64,000 bases of DNA from Leptospiraceae bacterium (GTDB lineage Bacteria; Spirochaetota; Leptospiria; Leptospirales; Leptonemataceae), in assembly GCA_026005135.1 (NCBI GenBank), contig BPKM01000001.1:930001-994000 (forward strand). The letters are read 5' to 3'. Shown here piece after piece: positions 7,580-15,425 of the stretch. The translations under genes were made by a program, and so were the position numbers. Each line of letters starts with the position of its first letter. Positions within the stretch are counted from its first letter, which is position 1. Below the pieces are notes generated by a model. That model did not search any database, was not told the DNA's origin, and worked only from the letters and a program-made list of their open reading frames with translations.

Positions 7580-10108
7580 CTAATTTTTAAAAATTATTGA
7601 ATGATTATTTATCCAATCATTTAAAATTTGTTCTATATTTAATATTATAATCGTTTTATCCATATAAATTCCATACCCATATATAAATAAATTTTGATTT
7701 TCTTCTTTTCGAATACCCTGAAATTCATTGGTAATGTTAATAATATCAGAAGCTAATAAAGAAATATATTCAGTTTTCTTATCTTTTGTAATTTTAGAAA
7801 TGTCAAAAAGAATAGCATAGAAGTTTTTTTTATCGAAAAGCTCAACACTTGCTTTTTTATTTAAAATTGCATTAATATCTATTATAGGAATAATATGATT
7901 TTCATATTTAAATGCATAATGATTAAGTAAAGGTTCTATCTGAGAAGTAAAAACTTCTATAATTCTTGGTTTGGATTTAATTGAAACTCCATAATAGATT
8001 CCATAAGTTTCAAAAATTAAATATTGTTCTTTTAAGAGTTGTTTCGTTTCTTGAATTTGACTTTCCTCTAATATTTCTTTTTTATTAGATTCTATATTAA
8101 AATTTCTTGCAATACCAGATATATCTAATATTAAAATGGTACTTCCATCTCCTAAGATTGATGCACCCATAAAATAGGGAATTTCATGAAAATCTTCTCC
8201 AAGAGGTTTAATCATTAATTCTTCTGGATTTAAAATATCATGAACCAGTATACCAAAAATATGTTGATCTGTTTCTAATAAAATAATATATTCATAAGAA
8301 TCATTTTCATTTTGATGATAGAAAATATATTTAGGATCAATAATGGGTATAATTTTTCCTCGTAACTCATATACAAGTCCACCATGTAGTTCAAATAAAT
8401 TATCCTGATTTAATTTAGTAATTTCGTATATTTGATTTTGTTGTATGGCAATCTTTTGTTCAAAAATTTGAACAATTAAACAGGTAATTATAGATAAAGT
8501 TTGTGGAATAGATATTGTAATAATAGTTCCTTGATGGACTTCTGAATCTATTTCAATAAAACCTTTGATAGAACGTAAAGAATTTTTTACAACGTCCATA
8601 CCCACACCACGTCCTGAACGATCAGTAACTCTTTCTGCTGTACTAAAACCTGGTAAAAAAATTAAGTCAATAATTTCTTTTTTTGTTAATTCTTTTGCTC
8701 TTGATTGAGGAATTAAATTTTTTTCTATAGCTTTTTGTAAAATTTTATTTATATCTATACCTCTTCCATCATCACTGATTTTAATAATTACATTACTTCC
8801 CTGAAGAAATGCTTTTATGACGATTTTGCCTTTTGAAGGTTTTCCTTTTTTTTGTCTTTCTTCTGGTAATTCTATTCCGTGATCAATCGCATTTCTAATA
8901 ATATGTGTAAGAGGATCTCTTATTGCATCAATCAATGTTTTATCAAGTTCAATATTTCCACCTTCTATTTCCAATTCTATTTCTTTATCCGTTTCTTTAG
9001 AAAGTTCTCTTATTAATCTAGGAATACGATCAAATAAAACATTTAATTCCTGTAATCGAAGTTTCATCAGATTTTCTTGTAACAAAGAAATATAGGTGCT
9101 AATCTTTTTAGTGGAATTGATTACATCTCTATTTTCCTTTGCATAGTTTTCTATTTTTTGTATTAATTCATTTCTTGCAATAATAGATTCTCCTGCAAGA
9201 TTTATTAGATTTTCTACAAGTGATGCAGGAACTTTTAAAAAGGTTTCTTCTTTTTTAGAAGTTTCATTCAAGGATTCTATATTTTTAATAATTTTTTCTG
9301 ATTCTTCTTTAAATTTTTTTTCTGGTTCTTTTTGATTTTTATTTTGATTTAAATCTATTTCTTTTAGAAATAATGAAGTTATCGGTAAATTTAACTCTGA
9401 AATTTGATTTGTTTGTATTAATAAATAATATAACATTTTACCATGGATTGGTGGATAAATAATGTGATAATTTAATAAACGAATATCAGGAAGTTTTTTT
9501 ATCTTTTCTATTTTATCTACAAATTGGGATAAATATTGATGAATATCTATATAACTAATAATAAAATAAATTTTTTGATTTTTTGCAAGATTATTTTGTA
9601 AATTTTTTAATTTTGAAGAATATTTTTGAATCGTTTGATTAAAAATTAATTCTAATTTTGTTTGATGGATTTTTTGTTCTTCTTTTTTTTCTAAGGAATC
9701 TTGATTTTGGATTTTTTTATTTAATAAATTTTGAAAATGCTGGATTATATCTTGAACTTCATATTGATTCATATTTTCTAAATTTTGGATAATTTCTCTT
9801 AATCTATCTATGCCTAATAAAGAAGAATCAATAAGTTCTCTTGTTATTGGAATTTCACTATCTCTTAACTTAGAAAGAAGATTTTCAAAAATATGAGATA
9901 ATTGCTTGATTTTATCCAGTTCAAATAATCCAGAATTACCTTTTATTGTGTGTATAGCACGAAATAATTGATTTATATATTCCTGTTCATTTTCTTTTAA
10001 ATCTCTATTAAACTTGTTTAAACATTGTCTTTCTAATTCTAATATATTTTTTTCTGCTATATCCAGTAGTTCTAAGGATTCCAGTATAAATGTATTAATT
10101 AGTTCCAT
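7580..10108 (-). CDS. cheA: chemotaxis histidine kinase CheA with a second CheW-like domain
   Basis: CheA autophosphorylates and passes phosphate to CheY and CheB. Domains in order: an HPt (P1) domain with phospho-accepting His53 in AIHTIKGNSGLF; a diverged linker/P2 region rich in Lys, Gln and Asn to about residue 285; a P3 dimerisation helix; the P4 GHKL kinase with HIIRNAIDHGIE (N box), DDGRGID (G1) and GRGVGMDVVK (G2); and a P5 CheW-like domain to about residue 670. A second CheW-like module follows at about residues 680-835 (FETYGIYYGVSIKSK, then YENHIIPIIDINAIL). This explains the 842-residue length, longer than the usual 650-700. It overlaps nothing and sits 5 bases after the STAS gene. 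Confidence 0.94.
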   Translation of the reverse strand: MELINTFILESLELLDIAEKNILELERQCLNKFNRDLKENEQEYINQLFRAIHTIKGNSGLFELDKIKQLSHIFENLLSKLRDSEIPITRELIDSSLLGIDRLREIIQNLENMNQYEVQDIIQHFQNLLNKKIQNQDSLEKKEEQKIHQTKLELIFNQTIQKYSSKLKNLQNNLAKNQKIYFIISYIDIHQYLSQFVDKIEKIKKLPDIRLLNYHIIYPPIHGKMLYYLLIQTNQISELNLPITSLFLKEIDLNQNKNQKEPEKKFKEESEKIIKNIESLNETSKKEETFLKVPASLVENLINLAGESIIARNELIQKIENYAKENRDVINSTKKISTYISLLQENLMKLRLQELNVLFDRIPRLIRELSKETDKEIELEIEGGNIELDKTLIDAIRDPLTHIIRNAIDHGIELPEERQKKGKPSKGKIVIKAFLQGSNVIIKISDDGRGIDINKILQKAIEKNLIPQSRAKELTKKEIIDLIFLPGFSTAERVTDRSGRGVGMDVVKNSLRSIKGFIEIDSEVHQGTIITISIPQTLSIITCLIVQIFEQKIAIQQNQIYEITKLNQDNLFELHGGLVYELRGKIIPIIDPKYIFYHQNENDSYEYIILLETDQHIFGILVHDILNPEELMIKPLGEDFHEIPYFMGASILGDGSTILILDISGIARNFNIESNKKEILEESQIQETKQLLKEQYLIFETYGIYYGVSIKSKPRIIEVFTSQIEPLLNHYAFKYENHIIPIIDINAILNKKASVELFDKKNFYAILFDISKITKDKKTEYISLLASDIINITNEFQGIRKEENQNLFIYGYGIYMDKTIIILNIEQILNDWINNHSIIFKN

Positions 10109-10113
10109 CTTAC

Positions 10114-10407
10114 TTAGTTTAAAAATAATTTATCTAATTTCGAATTAATAAATAATTGTTTTAATTCATCTGACAAGCTAAATTTGACGATAGCATTTCT
10201 TTTTTTAGCTTTTAATATTAAATCAATTAATAAGAATAAATTTTGAATTTTTATATCTTTAGCTTCTGTTAAATTAATATGAATTTTTAAATCTGAATTA
10301 AGATTTGCTTTACATTCTTGAATAACATTACTTATATCTTTTTCCGTTAAATCATAATGATTAAATGAAAGAATATATTTATTTTTTGTATAAAAAAAAC
10401 TACTCAT
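10114..10407 (-). CDS. STAS-like small protein heading the che operon
   Basis: A 97-residue protein with a STAS-like alternation: beta strands near residues 11-15 and 40-46 (LKIHINLTEA), a helix (LFLLIDLILKAKK), another strand (AIVKFSL) and a terminal helix. The usual phosphorylatable Ser in a D-S-x-G motif is missing; the equivalent stretch reads DIKIQNLFLL. It is the first gene of the minus-strand chemotaxis unit, so it may modulate the kinase complex, but this is inferred from position. It could also be an unrelated small alpha/beta protein. Confidence 0.5.
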   Translation of the reverse strand: MSSFFYTKNKYILSFNHYDLTEKDISNVIQECKANLNSDLKIHINLTEAKDIKIQNLFLLIDLILKAKKRNAIVKFSLSDELKQLFINSKLDKLFLN

Positions 10408-10415
10408 TGTTTATA

Positions 10416-10441
10416 TTATCGTAAAATATAAATGTTTTTTA
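10416..10441 (-). promoter_or_regulatory. possible sigma-28-like or sigma-70 promoter of the che operon
   Basis: On the minus strand, TAAA (10441-10438), 14 bases, then TACGATAA (10423-10416) precedes the ATG at 10407. This resembles the flagellar/chemotaxis sigma-28 pattern (TAAA, about 15 bases, GCCGATAA). The GATAAT core could also serve as a sigma-70 -10 box. Only 7 bases separate GATAAT from the ATG, so the transcript would have almost no leader. Confidence 0.3.
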
Positions 10442-10458
10442 AGAAAGATAAATAAATA

Positions 10459-10486
10459 TTGACATATTATTTTCCGAAATTAATAC
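10459..10486 (+). promoter_or_regulatory. sigma-70-type promoter of the chemoreceptor gene
   Basis: TTGACA (10459-10464), a 16-base spacer, and TAATAC (10481-10486). The predicted start site, about 7 bases after the -10 box, coincides with the ATG at 10493. No Shine-Dalgarno sequence lies between, so a leaderless transcript is likely. Confidence 0.55.
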
Positions 10487-10492
10487 AAAGTT

Positions 10493-12133
10493 ATGATAAA
10501 TAATATGATAAATAATATATTGAATAATAAAAAAAAGTTAATAAAAGAACGAAAAGAAAAATTAAAAACAGAAATAAAAAAATTAAACGTTACATTAACT
10601 GGAAAAGAAAATTTTTTTGAAAAAGACGATATTGTATTAGTATCAAAAACAGATCTAAATGGAAAAATTACTTATGCAAATGCTGGTTTTGAAAGGATCA
10701 GTGAATACCAAAAAGGAGAACTAATAGGGAAACCACATAGTGTAATCCGACATCCAGATATGCCCCGTAGTGCATATTATGATTTATGGGCTACAATTCA
10801 AAAAGGATTACCCTGGAGAGGATATGTAAAAAACCGCACTAAGAATGGAAATTTTTATTGGGTAGACGCAAATATTGCACCAATTTTTAATAAAGGAAAC
10901 ATAATAGGTTATATCTCTGTTAGACGCCGAATTTCAGAAGAAGAAAAACAGAAAGCAGAAAAATTTTATCAAGATATAAGAGAAGGTAAAAAAGATTTTG
11001 AACCTACTGTATATAAACAGATAGGTAAGATTACTTTAATTAAGTTATTAGTTTCTTTTTTTATTATATTCAATTTAGGAATGGAGATTTTTATTCTATT
11101 TTTTGATTTACCTTTTTATGTGAAATTAATTTTGCTTTTTTCTATAAGTTTAGCTGGATTATTAATTATTTTTAATATATTAAATAAATTCAAATTACAA
11201 ATAGATGAATTACAAAAAAAGACTCAAAAAGCAGCCGAAAAAGATTTATCTGTATCTTTTAATGCCAATAAAAACGATGAATTGGGATATTTAGAAAAAT
11301 ATTTATTAAATTTATTAGTTAATATGGGCGGTATTATAGGAGAATTACAAGACACAGTGAAAAATCTAAAGAATATAAATCAGATTTTAATACAATCTTC
11401 TACTTCTCTTGCTAGTCTTTCTGAAGAAACAAATACAACTATTAAGAATGTAATTGAACGTTTGGATGAAGGAGATAGAACAATTCAGGTAATAGCAAGT
11501 TCACTAGAAGAGTTAAGTATAACAATAAACGAAATTTCTCAAAAAACCAATTCTTCCGTGGAAATAGTAGATAGAACTTCTAATTCCATTAAAAAAACTA
11601 CCCATGTAGTACAAAGTTTAATTGAAAATTCAAAAAATATTTTAAAATTATTAGAAAAAATAAACGATATTGCTCAACAAACTAATTTATTAGCTTTAAA
11701 TGCTGCCATAGAAGCAGCTTCTGCCGGTGAACATGGAAAAGGATTTGCTGTTGTAGCTAATGAAATAAAAAACCTTGCATACGAAGCAAAAACTATTACT
11801 AATCAAATCAAAGAATTTTCTTTAAAAATTCAAGAGGATTTAGAATCTTCTAATGAATCTTTGAATGAACTAAATACCAATTTTAAGCAACTTAATGAAT
11901 TCAATACAACAATTGCATCCGCTATTGAAGAACAATCTATATCTGTAAAAGAAATCTCAAAAAATTTTAGTAGCATATCTCAATCTATAAATGAAATAAC
12001 AAAAGAGTTTAAAGCTATTTTACCAGAATTAAAAGGATTAACAGAAATAGCTATAAAAAATAAAGAAAATGCAGAAGTAATTCAGGAAGAAGTTAACTCC
12101 CTAAAAAACATAATGGACGAATTTAAAATATAA
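10493..12133 (+). CDS. PAS-domain methyl-accepting chemotaxis protein (Aer-like)
   Basis: A 546-residue chemoreceptor. Residues about 45-150 form a PAS domain of the Aer type ([38 protein letters not shown]), which in Aer binds FAD and senses redox or energy state. Two hydrophobic segments follow at about 180-205 and 208-230 (a membrane hairpin), then a short HAMP-like linker, then the signalling domain with the hairpin tip [21 protein letters not shown] near residues 398-418. There is no periplasmic sensor domain, so it should sense internal signals. It is divergent from the che operon and probably feeds it. Two in-frame ATGs (10493, 10505) are possible; the promoter geometry favours the first. 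Confidence 0.92.
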   Translation: MINNMINNILNNKKKLIKERKEKLKTEIKKLNVTLTGKENFFEKDDIVLVSKTDLNGKITYANAGFERISEYQKGELIGKPHSVIRHPDMPRSAYYDLWATIQKGLPWRGYVKNRTKNGNFYWVDANIAPIFNKGNIIGYISVRRRISEEEKQKAEKFYQDIREGKKDFEPTVYKQIGKITLIKLLVSFFIIFNLGMEIFILFFDLPFYVKLILLFSISLAGLLIIFNILNKFKLQIDELQKKTQKAAEKDLSVSFNANKNDELGYLEKYLLNLLVNMGGIIGELQDTVKNLKNINQILIQSSTSLASLSEETNTTIKNVIERLDEGDRTIQVIASSLEELSITINEISQKTNSSVEIVDRTSNSIKKTTHVVQSLIENSKNILKLLEKINDIAQQTNLLALNAAIEAASAGEHGKGFAVVANEIKNLAYEAKTITNQIKEFSLKIQEDLESSNESLNELNTNFKQLNEFNTTIASAIEEQSISVKEISKNFSSISQSINEITKEFKAILPELKGLTEIAIKNKENAEVIQEEVNSLKNIMDEFKI

Positions 12134-12148
12134 TAAAATAAAAAAGAT

Positions 12149-12176
12149 TTGACATTACAAGTAAATACTTTATATT
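12149..12176 (+). promoter_or_regulatory. strong sigma-70-type promoter of the ubiquitin-like operon
   Basis: TTGACA (12149-12154), a 16-base spacer, and TATATT (12171-12176). The expected start site is about 12183-12184, which is the GTG start codon of the first operon gene. An in-frame TAA directly precedes that GTG, so no upstream start is possible and the mRNA is probably leaderless. It lies just after the chemoreceptor gene, giving the operon its own transcription start. Confidence 0.65.
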
Positions 12177-12183
12177 TTAATAA

Positions 12184-12927
12184 GTGTGGGATAATTATAT
12201 TTTATTGTTACAAAACTTAGGACTTCTTAATCGAAATCGAAGAACACAAATAGAAAATCAAACGCGTAGCATAGAACAAAATACTAATAGAAAAAAACAA
12301 AATCAAACTATAACAAAAAAAAATATAATTTTTAATGATATTTCTAATATTGATAAAATATCTAAAGAACAAAATTTATCTCTAAAAGAATTTGAAAATT
12401 ATATTAAAGATTTGCAGGATCCATTAACAGGGGATCCTATTCAATTAATTTCCAATCAATATTTATATCAATGTAAAAAATGTTCTGTTTTTTATCTAAA
12501 AGAAAGTTTTGATTTTATAAAAATAAAAAATCAAGGAAAATGTGTTAGTTGTAATGGTACAAATATTCAACCTTATTTTTTTGATGGTAAAGTTGTTCAG
12601 GTTATTAATTTTAATCCAGAATTTGTAACCTTAGAAAATCTATCCCTATATGTAAATAAATCTATAAAATTCAAAGGAACAGTTATTAAAATTCTTGAAA
12701 GTAGAAGAGGGGATTATGCTTTGATGTTTGAAGATAAACCATGGGTGGAAGGTTTTAAATTAATTGTTTTTTACCCATTAATGAAGCCAGGTAAAGGATT
12801 GGAAAGAGAATTTTTACGCTCTCTTGTAGGTAAAACTATTACAGTACGTGGATTATTACAATATCATGAAATATTTGGCTACGAAATTTTAATTTTCAAA
12901 AGAAATATGATTTTAAATATTGAATAA
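12184..12927 (+). CDS. zinc-binding (degenerate RING-like) and OB-fold-like protein, candidate E3 or accessory factor
   Basis: A 247-residue protein at the head of the ubiquitin-like operon. Residues 1-75 are polar, Asn/Gln/Lys-rich and probably disordered. Residues 79-125 read DPLTGDPI, then C97-x2-C100, then C120-x2-C123. This spacing resembles prokaryotic RING or treble-clef modules (CPxCxxPI...CxxC...CxxC) in which the first cysteine pair is replaced by DPLTGDP, somewhat like a U-box. Residues about 130-247 alternate beta strands in an OB-like pattern (SIKFKGTVIKIL, KTITVRGLLQYH). Translation starts at GTG 12184 with an in-frame stop just before it. The E3 role is inference from motif and position; a plain zinc ribbon with a nucleic-acid-binding OB fold is the main alternative. 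I know no named family for it. Confidence 0.6.
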   Translation: MWDNYILLLQNLGLLNRNRRTQIENQTRSIEQNTNRKKQNQTITKKNIIFNDISNIDKISKEQNLSLKEFENYIKDLQDPLTGDPIQLISNQYLYQCKKCSVFYLKESFDFIKIKNQGKCVSCNGTNIQPYFFDGKVVQVINFNPEFVTLENLSLYVNKSIKFKGTVIKILESRRGDYALMFEDKPWVEGFKLIVFYPLMKPGKGLEREFLRSLVGKTITVRGLLQYHEIFGYEILIFKRNMILNIE

Positions 12928-12939
12928 AAAGAAAAATTG

Positions 12940-12960
12940 AAACTTTTATTGGAAGTTTTT
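12940..12960 (+). terminator. weak hairpin between the first gene and the ubiquitin-like gene
   Basis: AAACTTTT and GGAAGTTT pair with two G-U pairs around a 3-base loop, followed by a short T run and AT-rich DNA. It could be a partial terminator or processing site within the operon. A TTGAAA, 17 bases, TAAATT promoter-like pair (12937-12965) overlaps it and could instead start a second transcript for the ubiquitin-like gene. Confidence 0.35.
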
Positions 12961-13004
12961 AAATTATATAATATTATATAATAAATATTTACAGGAGGAA
13001 AAAT

Positions 13005-13292
13005 ATGACACAAGTAAAATGTTATGTTAGAACAGCTGATAAAACGAAAAAAGCAGAAATAGGTATATCGCCAGAAGTAACAGTAAGTGATATTGTTGAA
13101 ACCTGTATTCAAAAATGGTCTTTACCATCTGACGTTTCTTATAATCTGGTTGCAATAAATAAAAATATGGTTTTAAATCCCAATCAGAATTTAATTGATA
13201 TTGGTATAGAAGAAGGAGAAATTTTAGAATTACAACCAATTTTAGAGGCAGGAATTTTCTATGAATCTGATCATAAGAAGAAGAGAAAATGA
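13005..13292 (+). CDS. ubiquitin-like beta-grasp protein
   Basis: A 95-residue beta-grasp protein, the probable modifier of the system. The order is strand (VKCYVRTAD), strand (KAEIGISPEVT), helix (VSDIVETCIQKW), strand (YNLVAIN), a short loop with QNLIDIGIEEGE, and the last strand ILELQPILEAG, as in YukD-like and other bacterial ubiquitin-like proteins. There is no C-terminal GlyGly; the fold ends at Ala82-Gly83 and is followed by a basic 12-residue tail ending KKKRK, which would have to be trimmed before activation at Gly83. A strong AGGAGG (12993-12998) precedes the ATG. The 3' end overlaps the E2 gene by 32 bases. ThiS or MoaD are unlikely because no thiamine or molybdopterin genes are near. 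Confidence 0.8.
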   Translation: MTQVKCYVRTADKTKKAEIGISPEVTVSDIVETCIQKWSLPSDVSYNLVAINKNMVLNPNQNLIDIGIEEGEILELQPILEAGIFYESDHKKKRK

Positions 13293-13755
13293 TTTAAAAA
13301 AACTAAGAGAATTAGAAAAAAAATATGATTTTATAAAAATTATTGATGTTTCTGGTAACCCAATTTCAGAGATTAAAATAAAATTAAATTTGGGATTGCC
13401 TGTTAATAAGGAACAAAAAGGAGGTCCCTTTGAATTATTTATAAAATTACCAGCGGATTATCCATTAAAATCCCCAATGTTTAGTATAAAACCAGTTGTT
13501 TTTAATCCACATGTTTTTGAAAGTGGTAATATCTGTACTGGTTATAAATGGATGCCTTCTAATACTTTAGATCTGGAAGTAATAAGAATTATAAAATTAT
13601 TATTATTATATCCAGAATATATAAATAGTAAGTCTCCTGCAAATTCCCAAGCATTGAGCTGGTTTAAAAAAAACAAAAAAAAATTTCCTTTATTAAAATT
13701 AGAAGAAATTTATAAAGAAAATAAATCTAAAATTCAATGGAAAGAATTTCAATAG
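13261..13755 (+). CDS. E2-like ubiquitin-conjugating (UBC-fold) enzyme
   Basis: A 164-residue UBC-fold protein. The core aligns with eukaryotic E2s without gaps: LPADYPLKSP, then FNPHVFESGNICTG with the putative catalytic Cys92, then W97-x-P99 and SKSPANSQAL. The HPN tripeptide that normally precedes the active Cys is replaced by Asn82-Pro83-His84, so the His and Asn positions are exchanged. The loop between Cys and the conserved Trp is shorter than in canonical E2s. The start ATG lies inside the ubiquitin-like gene with AGGA upstream at good spacing, and the 3' end overlaps the E1 gene by 19 bases. Its expected role is to accept the modifier from the E1 as a thioester and pass it to targets. 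Confidence 0.82.
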   Translation: MNLIIRRRENDLKKLRELEKKYDFIKIIDVSGNPISEIKIKLNLGLPVNKEQKGGPFELFIKLPADYPLKSPMFSIKPVVFNPHVFESGNICTGYKWMPSNTLDLEVIRIIKLLLLYPEYINSKSPANSQALSWFKKNKKKFPLLKLEEIYKENKSKIQWKEFQ

Positions 13756-14840
13756 ATAGATATTTAAGACATCAATCTATTAAGTGGTTAAATCAAGAAG
13801 AATTATTTCAGAAAAACGTTTTAATCATTGGTATTGGTGCAATAGGTAATGAATTATTAAAAAATATGGTTTTATTAGGTATTGGTAATATTTCTATAAT
13901 TGATTATGATAAAATAGAAATTCATAATTTAACGAGAAGTGTCTTATTTCGGGAAAAAGATATAGGTAAATTTAAAGTTCAGGTAGCTAAAAAAAGGGCG
14001 AAAAATTTAAATCCAGATCCAAGAATTACAATTAAAGAATACAACGATGATTTTTATAATATTGTTGATCTTTCTTTTTTAGAACAATTTGATGCAGTTT
14101 TCTGTACTGTAGATAATTTCGAAGCAAGAATTCGTTTACATCGATTATGTTATTTATCAGGTATCGATTTTTACAATACAGGGATTGATAGTCAATTTGT
14201 TAGTATAGAATATTTCCCTTATAATAGATATTACAATAGTAGAAATAAGAAAGATTATGCTTGTTTTGAATGTAATCTAAATGAAAAAATTTATCAAAAT
14301 ATAAATAAAAAATACTCCTGTGGTTGGATTGAACGTTCAGCTTTAAAACAAAATAAAATTCCTACAACTATAATAACGTCCTCTATAGCTGGTGCTATTG
14401 TTTTTTCTTGTTATCTACGAAATAACGATTATATATTACCAACAAAAATTTTCTATGATACAATTTATCATAATTTAACAAAAACAACACTACAAAAAAA
14501 TAAACTTTGTTATTTTTGTTCTAATTGGAATATTATAAAAAAAATAAACTTTATAGAATTTAAAAAACTTCTACCAAAATTACCAGAAAATCAAATATTT
14601 TTCTTAAATGAGCCGATTTTAATTTCCCTTAAATGTTCAAAGTGTAATAAAAATAATATTCTATGGGATTTATCCCGAAAATACAAAGATATTGATTTAA
14701 AATGTCCAGAATGTATCCAAAATAGAGAACCAGAAGTAAGGGATTATATTTATAAAAATGAAATAGACAATATAAAATCATTAAATTTCAAATACTTATA
14801 TTATTTTGATAACAATATAACAATACTTGTAAAAAAATGA
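13737..14840 (+). CDS. E1-like (ThiF-family) modifier-activating enzyme with extra C-terminal zinc motif
   Basis: A 367-residue ThiF/E1-type adenylating enzyme. Residues 28-37 carry the nucleotide-binding LIIGIGAIG; Asp56 and Asp58 sit in IDYDKIEIHNL; Arg67, Lys78 and the TVDN motif (124-127) complete the ATP site. Two cysteine pairs (C176-C179, C258-C261) form the usual structural zinc site. Cys195, in YSCGW before IPTTIITSSIAGAI, is the best candidate for a thioester cysteine, though this is uncertain. Beyond residue 295 a second set of pairs (C300-C303, C323-C326) forms an additional zinc-ribbon-like domain not found in ThiF or MoeB. It overlaps the JAMM gene by 4 bases (ATGA). It should adenylate the C-terminus of the ubiquitin-like protein and load the E2. 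Confidence 0.85.
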   Translation: MERISIDRYLRHQSIKWLNQEELFQKNVLIIGIGAIGNELLKNMVLLGIGNISIIDYDKIEIHNLTRSVLFREKDIGKFKVQVAKKRAKNLNPDPRITIKEYNDDFYNIVDLSFLEQFDAVFCTVDNFEARIRLHRLCYLSGIDFYNTGIDSQFVSIEYFPYNRYYNSRNKKDYACFECNLNEKIYQNINKKYSCGWIERSALKQNKIPTTIITSSIAGAIVFSCYLRNNDYILPTKIFYDTIYHNLTKTTLQKNKLCYFCSNWNIIKKINFIEFKKLLPKLPENQIFFLNEPILISLKCSKCNKNNILWDLSRKYKDIDLKCPECIQNREPEVRDYIYKNEIDNIKSLNFKYLYYFDNNITILVKK

Positions 14841-15397
14841 TTGAATGGAAAGAGGAAGAACCAGATATAAAAGTTTTACCATGGGATAAATTCCCATTTG
14901 ATAAATTAAAAATTAAAACTGAGCAATTCTATCAATATATTAAGGATTATAATTATATTTTTTTTAAAAAAGAAGCCTGGGAAAATATGTGGAATCATGG
15001 AAAAAGCTCCTATAATGAAGTAGGCGGATTATTTATAGGTTATGTATATCAATATAATAATGATTTTATCTGGTATATAGAATCTATTGTTTATAATAAT
15101 GATTTAATCCATTCTACTACACATCTTATTTTATTTCCATCTTTATGGCAAAAAGCCAATTCATTAATATTAGATAATAATGGTAATCCAGAAAAATTTA
15201 TTATAGGATGGTATCATACTCATCCTAATTTTACTCCCTTTTTTAGTATTACCGATCAAAATACGCATAAACATTTCTTTAATTTTGATTATTCCCTTGG
15301 TTTAGTTTTTGATCCATTTTCCGAAAGATTTACAATCTATAAAGGTAAGGAAATGGAACTTTACAAAGATAAAATAAAAATAATTGATTTATTTTAA
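14837..15397 (+). CDS. JAB/JAMM-family deubiquitinase-like metalloprotease
   Basis: A 186-residue JAB1/MPN/Mov34 metalloenzyme. The JAMM zinc site is complete: Glu61 in NEVGGLFIG, His127 and His129 in GWYHTHP, Ser137 and Asp140 in FSITDQ. An N-terminal segment of about 40 residues rich in aromatics and charges precedes the core. In bacterial ubiquitin-like systems such enzymes trim the modifier precursor and/or remove it from targets; here the 12-residue tail after Gly83 of the ubiquitin-like protein is a plausible first substrate. It is the last gene of the operon, followed 3 bases later by a perfect palindromic terminator. Confidence 0.87.
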   Translation: MIEWKEEEPDIKVLPWDKFPFDKLKIKTEQFYQYIKDYNYIFFKKEAWENMWNHGKSSYNEVGGLFIGYVYQYNNDFIWYIESIVYNNDLIHSTTHLILFPSLWQKANSLILDNNGNPEKFIIGWYHTHPNFTPFFSITDQNTHKHFFNFDYSLGLVFDPFSERFTIYKGKEMELYKDKIKIIDLF

Positions 15398-15400
15398 AAT

Positions 15401-15420
15401 AGCGGTCATTAATGACCGCT
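15401..15420. terminator. bidirectional palindromic terminator
   Basis: AGCGGTCATTAATGACCGCT is a perfect 20-base palindrome, GC-rich against a very AT-rich background, placed between the convergent JAMM (plus) and serA (minus) genes. Flanking sequence is A/T-rich on both sides but lacks a long T run. Confidence 0.7.
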
Positions 15421-15425
15421 TATTA

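Noticed and set aside
13005..14840. Ubl plus ThiF-like genes as a thiamine or molybdopterin sulfur-carrier pathway
   Set aside because: No thi or moa genes are nearby, the small protein lacks the C-terminal GlyGly of ThiS and MoaD, and an E2-like and a JAMM gene are interleaved with overlaps.
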